From an uncultured Bacillota bacterium (lineage in GTDB: Bacteria > Bacillota > Clostridia > Oscillospirales > Oscillospiraceae), in contig CANEFX010000003.1 in the NCBI GenBank assembly GCA_947426945.1, forward strand, positions 62,001 through 126,000: a stretch of 64,000 nt of DNA, given 5' to 3'. Positions within the stretch are counted from its first letter, which is position 1, and the number at the start of each line of letters is the position of its first letter. The position numbers and the translations under genes are program-made. Shown here one piece after another: positions 19,468-28,821 of the stretch. The notes beneath the pieces were generated by a model. The model saw nothing but the letters and a program-made list of their open reading frames with translations, did no database searches and was not told the DNA's origin.

Positions 19468-20927
19468 GACACCTTTTCCTCCTTTTGAAGGGCGGGCAGG
19501 ACGACGGTGATGCGAGTGCCCACATCGGGGCGGGATACCACCTCAAACCAGCCGCCGTGGCGCTCCACGATCCACTTGGCGATAGACAGGCCCAGCCCGG
19601 TGCCGCCGGTTTTCCGGTCCCGGGACTGGTCGGTGCGGTAGAATCGTTCGAAGATGTGGGGAATGCCCTCGGGGGGGATGCCCATACCCTCGTCCTGGAC
19701 GGTGAGGCGGACATAGCCCTGGTTTTCCAGGATACGCAGATAGATCCGCCCCTCGGGGGGGCTGTATTTCAGGCTGTTGTCCATCAAAATGCGCAGCACC
19801 TGCTTCATCAGGCCGGGGTCAGCATATATGCTGACGGGGTCCTCCCCCCAGCGAGGGAGGAAGGTGCGCTCCGGATGAATCATCTCCTCCTCCCGCAATA
19901 CCTCGCCGGCCAGGTCGGTAAGGTCGACAGACTCCATCTTCACCGGCTGAGAGTCGTTGTCTCCACGGGCCAGGAAGAGGAGCTGTTCCACGAGCCGCTC
20001 CATGGAGGCGGCCTCCCCCCGAATGGCGTCGATGGATTCCTGCAGGGCCTCGGGGTCGCTCTTGCCCCAGCGGTCCAGCAGGGAGGCGTAGCCCTGGATG
20101 ACGGCGATTGGGGTGCGCAGCTCATGGCTTGCGTCGGATACAAAGCGCATCTGGGCGCTGTAGGCCTGATTCACCCGGTCCATCATCTCGTTGATGGACT
20201 GGGCCAGGGAGCGCAGCTCCTTCTGGGTGGGGGGCAGATTGATGCGGCTGTCCAGGTGGCTGGCATCGATTTTGTCCAGCTCGCCGGCCAGACTCTCGAT
20301 CTCCCGCTTGGACATGTGGGTCATGGAGTTGAGCCTGGCCGCCGTGGCGGCCAGGTCCTGGATGGGCCGCAGCACCTTGCGGATGGAGCGGCTGCTGCGG
20401 AATAGGTTTGTCAGCAGAGAGAGGCCCTGACAGATCAGAACGACCACACCTGCCCAATATAAGCCGGTGAAAATGCCGGATGTATCCACAGTAATGGCGT
20501 AAGAATGGCCGCTATTGGGCATTTCGACCGTGTAAAACTCACTGAGGTTCCAGGTGCGCAGGCCCTCCCAGGTCTCCGTCCGGCTGGTGGGAAACCAGGA
20601 AGCAGCGGCGGATACCCCCTGGGGCTCTCGATCCAGGAGGGCAATGGTGTAGTCGCCGGCATCCATCCAGGCCAGGGCTTCCTCAGTGGGAACGCCCCGC
20701 TGATTTACCAGCTCCACCACATCGGCGCAGCGGTTCTCCGCGTAGAGAAATATGCCGGCGGCGGCCAGGGCCAGCAGGAGCAGGTCCATCACCAGAAAGA
20801 TGCCCAGCTGCCGCAGGAAGAAGCTGATATTCAGCCGCAGCGCCAGGGAGGAATCCCGGGCGGCGGCGATGGGGTCCCCAAGCGGCGGGGTCTGAAATTT
20901 ATGGTGCTTTCGGGCCATGGGGGTCAC
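19464..20927 (-). CDS. HAMP domain sensor histidine kinase
   Basis: Two TM segments, FVSDASHELRTPIAVIQGY (HisKA), NSLKYSP, DEGMGIPPEGIPHIFERFYR, GGTGLGLSIAKWIVE. Confidence 0.93.
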   Translation of the reverse strand: MTPMARKHHKFQTPPLGDPIAAARDSSLALRLNISFFLRQLGIFLVMDLLLLALAAAGIFLYAENRCADVVELVNQRGVPTEEALAWMDAGDYTIALLDREPQGVSAAASWFPTSRTETWEGLRTWNLSEFYTVEMPNSGHSYAITVDTSGIFTGLYWAGVVVLICQGLSLLTNLFRSSRSIRKVLRPIQDLAATAARLNSMTHMSKREIESLAGELDKIDASHLDSRINLPPTQKELRSLAQSINEMMDRVNQAYSAQMRFVSDASHELRTPIAVIQGYASLLDRWGKSDPEALQESIDAIRGEAASMERLVEQLLFLARGDNDSQPVKMESVDLTDLAGEVLREEEMIHPERTFLPRWGEDPVSIYADPGLMKQVLRILMDNSLKYSPPEGRIYLRILENQGYVRLTVQDEGMGIPPEGIPHIFERFYRTDQSRDRKTGGTGLGLSIAKWIVERHGGWFEVVSRPDVGTRITVVLPALQKEEKVS

Positions 20928-20956
20928 CTCCTCTCAAGGCCGCTTTGGCGGAGTTT

Positions 20957-21460
20957 TTATGCGTCCCTCATCCAATCCTGAATCTCTTTCAGATTCTCGA
21001 AGGACACATGGCTGCCGCCGTGGATCAGGAAGTCCAGCTGCTTGTCCTCCTCGGGGGTGCGGCGGCCGCCCTTGTCCCGGAGGGACTCCCGCATGGATTT
21101 GGTGGCCATACCCACCATCCGGCGCTTGAGCCAGCCCACCTTTTTTGGGGCCCAGCCGCCCTGGAGATAGAAGATAGGCGCGCCGTTGGTATAGTTGGCT
21201 TTTGCCAGCGACTCCATCACCTGTGGGGAGGCGGGAGACATGCCCACGCCGCATACCCCTTTGACGGCAAATTGTTTCATTGCCTGGTCGATGCCGGTAA
21301 TGTGTCCTGCCATCAGAGGCCCCATGTAAAAAATGAGCTCTCCGGGTCCCACTCTGCCCTGGGCCTCGGAGAGGGGGCAGACCTTCAGTTTTTCCGCCCT
21401 GCCCAGCATCTCGGCGTACTCTTTGGTAAAGCCGGTATTGGAACGGTATACGACGACCAT
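20957..21460 (-). CDS. Flavodoxin-like domain protein
   Basis: MVVVYRSNTGFTKEYAEMLG (flavodoxin P-loop-like start); located between RR and HK genes with 2-30 nt gaps. Confidence 0.75.
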   Translation of the reverse strand: MVVVYRSNTGFTKEYAEMLGRAEKLKVCPLSEAQGRVGPGELIFYMGPLMAGHITGIDQAMKQFAVKGVCGVGMSPASPQVMESLAKANYTNGAPIFYLQGGWAPKKVGWLKRRMVGMATKSMRESLRDKGGRRTPEEDKQLDFLIHGGSHVSFENLKEIQDWMRDA

Positions 21461-21462
21461 AG

Positions 21463-22152
21463 TTATTCCTCCTTAATCACATAACCCACGCCCCGGACGG
21501 TGTGGATCAGCTTCAGGCCGAAAGCGTCGTCCAACTTGCCCCGGAGAAAGCGGATATATACGTCCACCGAGTTGGTCTCACCCACAAAGTCAAAACCCCA
21601 CACCGCGTCCAGAAGAGTTTCCCGGGTGAGAACACGGCCCTTGTTTTCCAGCAGGCAGCGCAGCAGGTCGAACTCCTTTTTGGTCAACTCCACATTCTGA
21701 CCCCGCACGGTGACCTGATGCTTTTCCACATCCAGCACCAGCGGTCCTGCGGAAAGCGGGACGGACGATCCGACTTGGCCGCCCTTGCCGCGCAGGGAGG
21801 CCCGTATGCGGGCCAGCAGCTCCTCAATGGCGAAGGGTTTTGTAATATAGTCGTCGGCCCCCGAGTCCAGCCCGGCCACCTTGTCCACCACGCTGTCCCG
21901 GGCAGTTAACATAATAACTGGAACCTGACTCTCACGCCGCAGGCGGCGCAGCACCTCCATGCCGGACAGCTGGGGCAGCATGATATCCAGCAGCACCAGG
22001 TCGAACCCGCCTCCCAGAGCCAGCTCCAGCCCCCGGCGGCCGTCCAGGGCCTTTTCCACCTCGTAGCCCTCGTATTTCAGCTCCATCTCCACCATCCGAG
22101 CCAGTTTTTCCTCGTCCTCCACCAGAAGGATGCGTTCTGCCATCTCTCTCAC
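21463..22152 (-). CDS. OmpR/PhoB family response regulator
   Basis: ILLVEDEEKLARMVEMELKYEGY receiver domain with DLVLLDIMLP; C-terminal winged helix TKKEFDLLRCLLENKGRVLTRETLLDAVWG. Confidence 0.94.
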   Translation of the reverse strand: MREMAERILLVEDEEKLARMVEMELKYEGYEVEKALDGRRGLELALGGGFDLVLLDIMLPQLSGMEVLRRLRRESQVPVIMLTARDSVVDKVAGLDSGADDYITKPFAIEELLARIRASLRGKGGQVGSSVPLSAGPLVLDVEKHQVTVRGQNVELTKKEFDLLRCLLENKGRVLTRETLLDAVWGFDFVGETNSVDVYIRFLRGKLDDAFGLKLIHTVRGVGYVIKEE

Positions 22153-22188
22153 CTCGTGCGGTTATGTGGGGGCGGCCGCAGGCCGCCT

Positions 22189-22794
22189 CTATCTCTTATC
22201 CTGCTCATCGGAGTGCCAGTCGTGCTTCAGCTCGTCCATGACCTTGTGGCCCAGGTCAGCGGCGGTGTCGGCCAGGTCGCCGATCATGCCGTTCAGGTTG
22301 TCCCGGTCCAAGTCAGGGCCGGAGAAGCGGTAACGGAAGCCCAGAAAGAGCAGAAGCACCAGCACCGGTATGGTTACCCAGGGGGCGCAGCACAGCAGCA
22401 GGACCAGAATCAGCACCGGCAGAGCGGTGATGGGCTGGTCATGCCGCCAGATCTCCAGCTCATTGTCTACCAGCCAGCGGCGCAGGGTGTTGAAGAATCG
22501 TCTGGCGCCGCCCCCTCCAGACCGGGGCTGCTTTGGGGACCTGGAGGCCTTCTGCTTTTTTGCCCTGACGGGCAGCTGGACGGGCAGGGGCTCCGCCGGC
22601 GGGGGTGGCGGCGGCGTCTCGCTTCGGGAGGAGAAATAGGCCCCCTCCTCCCGGGGAATGGCCCCTTTTTCCTCCAGATAGATCAGAGCATCCAGCAGGT
22701 TGCCCCCGCTGTACTCCAGAGCTTCCTTGGCCTGGGCGTAGCTGACGCTGGCCTTTTCCTTCAGGCGTTCTACCATTTCCAGTGTAATCTCCAT
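22189..22794 (-). CDS. DUF4342-like / UBA-like N-terminal domain membrane protein
   Basis: MEITLEMVERLKEKASVSYAQAKEALEYSGGNLLDALIYLEEKG; C-terminal hydrophobic segment. Confidence 0.65.
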   Translation of the reverse strand: MEITLEMVERLKEKASVSYAQAKEALEYSGGNLLDALIYLEEKGAIPREEGAYFSSRSETPPPPPPAEPLPVQLPVRAKKQKASRSPKQPRSGGGGARRFFNTLRRWLVDNELEIWRHDQPITALPVLILVLLLCCAPWVTIPVLVLLLFLGFRYRFSGPDLDRDNLNGMIGDLADTAADLGHKVMDELKHDWHSDEQDKR

Positions 22795-22984
22795 AAAGAC
22801 GGCTCCTTTCTGCGGGCCATGCTGATTTTATGTTGTTATCCTATCACGGCCAGGTTGAAGGACCGTTTAGCTTTCATTAAGATTTCCTTAAAAAGCGGCG
22901 ATCGGGGGTGCGGAGGAGCCGCCGGAAGCGGAGGAAGCACGCCGACAGATCGTTCCTGCGGGTACGCCCGGCATCCGGTTGCAC

Positions 22985-23013
22985 TTGCCCAAATAATTAT
23001 ACTATGCTATAAT
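22985..23013 (+). promoter_or_regulatory. Putative sigma-A promoter
   Basis: TTGCCC - 17 bp - TATAAT upstream of 23048 CDS. Confidence 0.55.
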
Positions 23014-23047
23014 CAAAAAGGCAACCGGGAGAGAGGAGGGAAAGCTC

Positions 23048-24202
23048 TTGAAAAAACGCCGCATTCTGCCGTTGCTGCTGGCCATGGTTTTGGTTCTGGG
23101 GCTGTTCCCGCCCATGCCGGCCTCGGCGGCTACCTTATACTTTACTGCGGTCAACAACAGCGTGACGCCGCTGACCTCAGATACCATGCCTTTCTGGTCG
23201 GGCGGGACCCTCTATGTGCCTTACAGTATTTTTGACGGAAGCCTGAATGGCATCGGGGTGGGGCTGGGGTTGTATACCAGCTACAATCGTGACAGCCGTA
23301 CCGTCACTCTCTTTAATCTGCGGCAGACATTGATTTTCGATCTGAACAGTGGGACTTGCCGGGACGATGTGACGGGGACTACCTATATTTCCCGGGCCAT
23401 TATGCGGGGCGGGCGTCCCTATCTGGCGCTGGGCACGGTGTGTTCTCATTTCGGCCTGGAATACAGCTACAGCCAGCTGCCAGACATTCCCCAGGGTTTT
23501 CTGGTGCGAATCAAGGGCAGCGGTACCGCGATGAGTGATGCGGATTTCATCGATGCGGCCAGGAATGTGATTAACAACCGCCTGCGGGAGTATACCCAGA
23601 GTCTGAATCCGGCGGAGAGCACCGACCCGGGGCCGAACACGTCCACCCCATCCAGCCCGGGGGGAACTGCCACAGTCGGACAGGACGACACGGCAGCCTA
23701 TTTGGCTTTCCGATGTGAGACGCAGGCCGGGCTGACGGATATTCTGGATACCCTGAGCGGGAATGGGTGCTGGGCCGTATTTTTTCTTACTCCTCAACTC
23801 CTGGAGGAAGGGGATCTGGTGCGCCGTATTCTGGGCGACGGCCACAGCGTGGGCATTCTGGTGGACGGCGGGGAGGCCTTCCTCATGCTGGAGGCGGGGA
23901 GTTTGGCGCTGGAGCGGGCGGCCTGTGCCCGGACGACAATGGTCTATGCCGCCGGCCGTCCGGAGGCGCTGGAGGAGCGTGGCTGGGTCTGCTGGAGGGA
24001 GACCGCCCTGCTCCAGCCGGACGACGCGGTAAATCCCAACTCCTTTGCTTCCGGCGCCGTCAGGCGGCTGGGGAAGGAAAACGAGTCGGTTTACGTTACG
24101 CTGGAGGGCGGTGAGAACACCGCCCGGATGCTGCCCGCCCTGCTGCGGCAGTTAGACAGAGAAAACTACATTGTCTCTGTCCCGATGGAGACGAGAATAT
24201 GA
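23048..24202 (+). CDS. Secreted protein with copper-amine-oxidase-N-like domain and polysaccharide-deacetylase-like C-terminal domain
   Basis: TTG start, signal peptide; VPYSIFDGSLNGIGVGLG...NSGT...RPYLALGTVCSHFGLEY; C-term LAFRCETQAGLTDILDTLSGNGCWAVFFLTPQLLEEGDLVRRILGDGHSVGILVDG resembles NodB fold. Confidence 0.65.
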   Translation: MKKRRILPLLLAMVLVLGLFPPMPASAATLYFTAVNNSVTPLTSDTMPFWSGGTLYVPYSIFDGSLNGIGVGLGLYTSYNRDSRTVTLFNLRQTLIFDLNSGTCRDDVTGTTYISRAIMRGGRPYLALGTVCSHFGLEYSYSQLPDIPQGFLVRIKGSGTAMSDADFIDAARNVINNRLREYTQSLNPAESTDPGPNTSTPSSPGGTATVGQDDTAAYLAFRCETQAGLTDILDTLSGNGCWAVFFLTPQLLEEGDLVRRILGDGHSVGILVDGGEAFLMLEAGSLALERAACARTTMVYAAGRPEALEERGWVCWRETALLQPDDAVNPNSFASGAVRRLGKENESVYVTLEGGENTARMLPALLRQLDRENYIVSVPMETRI

Positions 24203-24228
24203 AAACCGCCGGCACCGCCGGCGGTTTT
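24202..24228 (+). terminator. Rho-independent terminator
   Basis: aaaaccgccgg-caccg-ccggcggtttt followed by t. Confidence 0.8.
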
Positions 24229-24328
24229 TCTGCGTTGCAGGGACGCTTGCGCAGTGCCCAACAATTTGATATACTGGTCAGGACATTATGCCGTTGAATA
24301 CAGCGGAACAGAAATGAGGAAAAGAATG

Positions 24329-25132
24329 ATGTATTCCATTGATTTTCAGAAGAAAAAGGGTTTTATCTGCGACATGGACGGTGTCATCTACCACGGAAGC
24401 CAAATTTTGCCCGGCGTTCCGGAGTTCCTGCAATGGCTCCACGACGAGGGCAAATCCTACCTCTTTTTAACCAATAACAGCGGCTCCACGCCCCGGGAGC
24501 TTCAGCAGAAGCTGGCCCGCATGGGGCTGGATGTGCCGGAGGAGCACTTTTACACCAGCGCCTTGGCGACAGCGGCCTTTTTGAAAAGCCAGACCCCCGG
24601 TTGTTCCGCCTACGTGATCGGTGAGGCCGGGCTGCTCAATGCTTTATATGACGCGGACATCACCATGAACGATGTAGATCCGGACTATGTGGTGGTGGGG
24701 GAAAGCAAGTCCTACTCCCTGGAGACAGTGACCAAGGCGATCAACCTGGTTCTGGGTGGAGCCAGGCTTATCGGGGCTAACTCCGACGTCTCCGCCCCGG
24801 GGGAGAATTCCACCGTACCGGCTTGCGGCGCACTGGTGGCCCCCATTGAAATGGCTACCGGGACCAAGGCCTACTTCTGCGGCAAACCAAACCCACTGAT
24901 GATGCGCACCGGCCTGCGCCTGCTGAAATGCCACTCGGAGGACGCAGTGATGGTGGGGGACCGGATGGACACCGATGTAATCTCCGGTTTGGAGAGCGGT
25001 ATGTCCACTGTGCTGGTCCTCTCAGGCATCTCGACCCTGAAGACTCTGAAAACCTTCTCCTATTGCCCCTCCATGATTTTGAACGGCGTGGGAGATATTG
25101 TCCGGGCGGCCCAGGGAGAATTGGGGGCCTAA
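24329..25132 (+). CDS. HAD-IIA family hydrolase (NagD-like)
   Basis: KGFICDMDGVIYHGSQILPG; FLTNNSGSTPRELQQKL; GKPNPLMM; MVGDRMDTDVISGLESGMSTVLVLSG. Confidence 0.92.
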   Translation: MYSIDFQKKKGFICDMDGVIYHGSQILPGVPEFLQWLHDEGKSYLFLTNNSGSTPRELQQKLARMGLDVPEEHFYTSALATAAFLKSQTPGCSAYVIGEAGLLNALYDADITMNDVDPDYVVVGESKSYSLETVTKAINLVLGGARLIGANSDVSAPGENSTVPACGALVAPIEMATGTKAYFCGKPNPLMMRTGLRLLKCHSEDAVMVGDRMDTDVISGLESGMSTVLVLSGISTLKTLKTFSYCPSMILNGVGDIVRAAQGELGA

Positions 25133-25286
25133 TGTTTCCAGGTTACTCTGATCTTCTGCCGGCCAGGTGCCGGGTATTTCCCGCAGACTTCAAATTTTTA
25201 CATCAGCCCCTTTGTCAGAACCGATGAACGGGTTCCGGCCTCAGCAGAGCCGGGGTCCTGTCCATAGCCGGGCGGAGGGGCTGTGA

Positions 25287-26432
25287 TTATTGCCCGAAAA
25301 TTTCCGCGGCCCGCTTCATATTTTTGATAACAGGCACCGAGAAGGGGCACCGCTTCTCACAGGCGCCGCAGGCTACGCACTCCCCGGCGTGGCGGGGAAG
25401 GATGGCGTAGTGTTCCCGCACGGTCTCAGGCGCCTGACCTTGGGCTCTGGCCAGATTAAGGAACTTGGTCACAGCCGCTACATCGATGCCACGGGGACAG
25501 GGAGCGCAGTGGCCGCAGTACATGCAGTGGCCTTTCCAGCTGATTTTTGGCATAGCGGCGAAGGCGGCGGCGTAGTCCTTTTCGCTGTCCGGGGCATCCT
25601 CGTAGGCGGCGCACTGGACCAGCTCCTCTACCGTCCGGGCCCCCGCCATGACGCAGGCCACCCCGGGCCGGGTGAGGGCGTAGTGCAGGCACTGGAAGGG
25701 GGTCAGTGCTATTCCGGCGGGGGAGTACCGGCTGAGCAGGTCGCCGCCGCCGAAAGCCTTCATCACAGTGATCCCCACTCCCAGCCGCTGACAGCTTTCA
25801 TACAGGGCCTGGCGCTGGGGGTCCATGTTTACCAGCTGTTTTTCATAGGCGGATTCTGCCCACAGCTGCTCCACATCCTCATTGGCGGGCTGGAGGTCGT
25901 AGCAGGGGTTGACGCTGAACATGAGCACGTCGATGAGCCCGCTGTCCACCGCCGCCTGGCCTACCTCCGGGTTGTGGCTGGACAGGCCGATACAGCCGAT
26001 TTTTCCGGTCTCCTTTAACTCCCGGGCGTAGGCCATCACCGGCCCATTTACGATCTCCTGCCAGTCGGACAGGGCGTCGGAGTAATGGATCATGCCGATG
26101 TCGATATAGTCGGTGTCCAGCCGACGGAGCATGTCGGCAAAGCCGGTCTTTACCTTGGCGATGTCCCGGGTGCGCAGGTATTGGCCGTTCTCCCAGATGG
26201 AGCACAGGTGAGACTGGAGAATGAATTTATCCCGCCGGCCCTTTATGGCCCTGCCCAGGTTGGCCCGAAGCTCCGGATTGGGGGTGTACAGGTCGATGCA
26301 GTTGACCCCCAGCGTTTCCATTTTGTCCACAAATTCCAAAACCTGTTCATAGCTCTTGTCCACAAGTCCCTCACAGCCCATGGCGATCTCGCTCACCTTC
26401 AGGCCGGTGCGGCCCAATATACGGTAGTTCAT
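25287..26432 (-). CDS. Aldo/keto reductase with C-terminal 4Fe-4S dicluster
   Basis: MNYRILGRTGLKVSEIAMGCEGL...; C-term CMYCGHCAPCPRGID ... CVACGACEKRCPF. Confidence 0.9.
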   Translation of the reverse strand: MNYRILGRTGLKVSEIAMGCEGLVDKSYEQVLEFVDKMETLGVNCIDLYTPNPELRANLGRAIKGRRDKFILQSHLCSIWENGQYLRTRDIAKVKTGFADMLRRLDTDYIDIGMIHYSDALSDWQEIVNGPVMAYARELKETGKIGCIGLSSHNPEVGQAAVDSGLIDVLMFSVNPCYDLQPANEDVEQLWAESAYEKQLVNMDPQRQALYESCQRLGVGITVMKAFGGGDLLSRYSPAGIALTPFQCLHYALTRPGVACVMAGARTVEELVQCAAYEDAPDSEKDYAAAFAAMPKISWKGHCMYCGHCAPCPRGIDVAAVTKFLNLARAQGQAPETVREHYAILPRHAGECVACGACEKRCPFSVPVIKNMKRAAEIFGQ

Positions 26433-26647
26433 ACGTTGCCTCCTTACGATGTTTTCTGCGGTACAGCTTATCACTTAAAGCTGGGTTTAAGTCAAGAGGA
26501 GATTTCCGTCCCTTTTCTCTTTCGTGTTGGCGGCTCTGGCGATTGGCGATTTCACTAACAGCCACTTGAAAGGGGAAAAAGCACGTGATATAATCGGCTC
26601 GATAAATCGGCGTTTGTCAATCAACAGGGCCTCTATCCCTCGGAAAG

Positions 26648-26661
26648 CCAGTGTTTTCAAG
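26648..26661 (+). repeat. Candidate att core (left)
   Basis: ccagtgttttcaag; in context aaagcc-agtgttttcaa-ggcttt (flanking inverted repeat), matched at 39796-39809. Confidence 0.55.
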
Positions 26662-26688
26662 GCTTTTGAGGTTTACCTGCCTGCCCTT

Positions 26689-26707
26689 TTCCCTTGATTT
26701 TTCCCTT
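26689..26707 (+). repeat. 19-bp direct repeat (left copy), candidate integrase arm-type site
   Basis: ttcccttgatttttccctt identical to 39704-39722. Confidence 0.6.
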
Positions 26708-26733
26708 ATGAGAAAATTTAAGGGAAAACCTCG

Positions 26734-28032
26734 TTAGCCGCTGCTCACTACCTTGTCCAAAAGCCTTGCGCTGGAACGCTTTGCCTCCCTGGTGGCGTGG
26801 GCGTAGATGTTCATAGTCGTGTTGACATCCGAGTGTCCCAACAGCTCCTGCACATCCTTGGGGGCCGCGCCGTAGGAGAGGAGGTTGCTGGTGAAGGTGT
26901 GACGCAGCATGTGGAAGTGGAAGTCCTCCAGGCCGGGGACCTTCTCCTTTGCCCTCCGGCACATGAGGCCGACGGTGCTGGGCGTTTCGATGGCCCCGTC
27001 AGGCCGGAGGCACACAAAGGACAGGCATTTATCCGTCTCCGGCGTGGCCTCCGTCCTGGGCAGCATGTAGACCTCATAATAGGTGCGGTTCTTTTCCTTG
27101 ACCTCTTTGCAGTAGTTGAGCCGGTAAAGCGCCCCATATTTCAGACTGTTCCGAGCCTGCTCCCGCTTCGCCTGCTGGAGAATATCCGCCAGGGTGTTGC
27201 AGAAGTCCACGGTTCGGATTTTCTTTCGCTTGGTGGCCCCGACCTCCAGTTTGTGTCGCGTCCCGTTGTAGCGCATACTGCGGCGGACCGTCAGACACTG
27301 TTCTTTCAGATCAATGTCCTGCCATGTCAGCCCGCAGACCTCGCCAATCCGAAGCCCGGTGTAATAGGCGATCTGGATGGGGAGAAGCGCGGGGTTGTTC
27401 TTGGCTTTTAGGAAATCGGTCAGGCTTTGATACTGCTCATGGGTGATGGTAGGAACCGCGCCCTCCTGATCGGCCCCGCTCTCAAACAGGTCGTAGTCGT
27501 CGCCCTTGGACCGGCGGACCACATACTGCATGGGATTAAAGGTAATCAGGCGCTTGGGAAAGACCGCGAAGCGGAAGGAATTTTGAAGGACGGCAGAGTA
27601 CAGACGGATGTACCCAACACTCAACGCCTTTGCCGGTGTACCGTCAGGATTCGTGCCGCCGAAGCTCAACAGGTCCATATAGGCTTGCAGATGGTCGGCG
27701 GTGACGGTTTTCAGCTTGCGCTTGCCGATGGGATGCTGCTTGATCCGGCTGACGGTGGACTGATAGGCCATGACCGTTCCGTTGCTCAGAGAACCGGGCT
27801 TTAAGTCCTCCTCCACCCACATGTCCAGCATATCGCCCAGGGTGATGTTCTTGGCCTCCGCGAGAAACATTTTGGTCTCGTAGTCCTCCATCGCCTTGCG
27901 GAGCAGGGACTCCGTTTCGCTCTTGCTCTCCGTTCCGGGAAACTCCTTCTGGATGCGGTTGCCGCTGGCGTCCTCGACGTAAAAGCGGTAATACCACTTC
28001 TTTCCCTTTCTTCTAACAGAACCTTTTGCCAT
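26734..28032 (-). CDS. int: Tyrosine site-specific integrase (Tn916-type architecture)
   Basis: MAKGSVRRKGKKWYYRFYVEDASGNRIQKEFPGT...; catalytic motifs TGLRIGEVCGL, HMLRHTFTSNLL, LGHSDVNTTMNIYAH. Confidence 0.95.
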   Translation of the reverse strand: MAKGSVRRKGKKWYYRFYVEDASGNRIQKEFPGTESKSETESLLRKAMEDYETKMFLAEAKNITLGDMLDMWVEEDLKPGSLSNGTVMAYQSTVSRIKQHPIGKRKLKTVTADHLQAYMDLLSFGGTNPDGTPAKALSVGYIRLYSAVLQNSFRFAVFPKRLITFNPMQYVVRRSKGDDYDLFESGADQEGAVPTITHEQYQSLTDFLKAKNNPALLPIQIAYYTGLRIGEVCGLTWQDIDLKEQCLTVRRSMRYNGTRHKLEVGATKRKKIRTVDFCNTLADILQQAKREQARNSLKYGALYRLNYCKEVKEKNRTYYEVYMLPRTEATPETDKCLSFVCLRPDGAIETPSTVGLMCRRAKEKVPGLEDFHFHMLRHTFTSNLLSYGAAPKDVQELLGHSDVNTTMNIYAHATREAKRSSARLLDKVVSSG

Positions 28033-28162
28033 AGCTGTACTCCTTTCGATGGCGGCAAAGGTCACTGTCGTGATGTGATGGTCACATTATAACAGAGAGC
28101 CGCAGCCGTTGCAAACATGCCGTCCGTATTTTCAAGTTAGGTCACTTGCTACATGATAAGTT

Positions 28163-28191
28163 GACAGGCTACACCAAGGAGGTAGTCTGTC
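28163..28191. terminator. Hairpin followed by T-rich tract (putative terminator)
   Basis: gacaggctac-accaaggag-gtagtctgtc cgctttt. Confidence 0.5.
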
Positions 28192-28271
28192 GCTTTTATA
28201 TTAGAACATCGTAAACCTGTTGCTCCGCAGTGATTTCACTGCGGCATTTTGTTTTTTGGGAGGAAATTGTA

Positions 28272-28767
28272 ATGAACGTGATACAAAAGAGTGAAACAAT
28301 CAAGAACGACCTTCGGAAAGGTTTTCAGGATGGCAGCTCCAAAATGGCAAAGCGAAAGTGCTATGGATATGAAGTCGGTCCTAATGGTGAGTTTGGCAGT
28401 GAATTTTGGTGAGATGCAAGTAGTGCACTGGATATTTGAACGGTATCTCGCTGGTGACAGCCTGGGAAAAATTGCTGCTGGTTTGGATCAGCAGGGCATC
28501 CTTTCCCCTACCGGCAAGCCCAGGTGGAACCGCGATGCTATCGATAAGCTGCTCTCCAACGAAAAATATACTGGACGGGTACTGCTCCAGAAGACAATCA
28601 GCACTGGCGCAGTTCAAATTGAGAATGATGGCCTCATGGAACGGTACCTCTATACCAGAACCCATGAGGCTATTATTTCTGATGAGATGTTTATGGCGGT
28701 ACAGCAGGAGAAACTCAGCCGTTCAAAAGATCCGCAAAACCAGGTTGCCATGAGGCTCATCTTTTGA
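28272..28767 (+). pseudogene. Degenerate serine recombinase (recombinase-domain fragment with frameshift)
   Basis: Frame 1 ...SSKMAKRKCYGYEVGPNGEF then frame 2 VNFGEMQVVHWIFERYLAGDSLGKIAAGLDQQGILSPTGKPRWNRDAIDKLLSNEKYTGRVLLQK; no N-terminal catalytic resolvase domain. Confidence 0.8.
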
Positions 28768-28821
28768 TACAATAATAAGAAATTAGTCCAATCCAAGAGC
28801 CGGAAAAGTTGAGAGGTGCAA

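Noticed and set aside
25133-25286. Cobalamin riboswitch on the minus strand
   Set aside because: Only a loose B12-box resemblance; conserved GCCACTG and core elements are absent and there is no gene downstream in that orientation. Kept only as an unclassified structured region.
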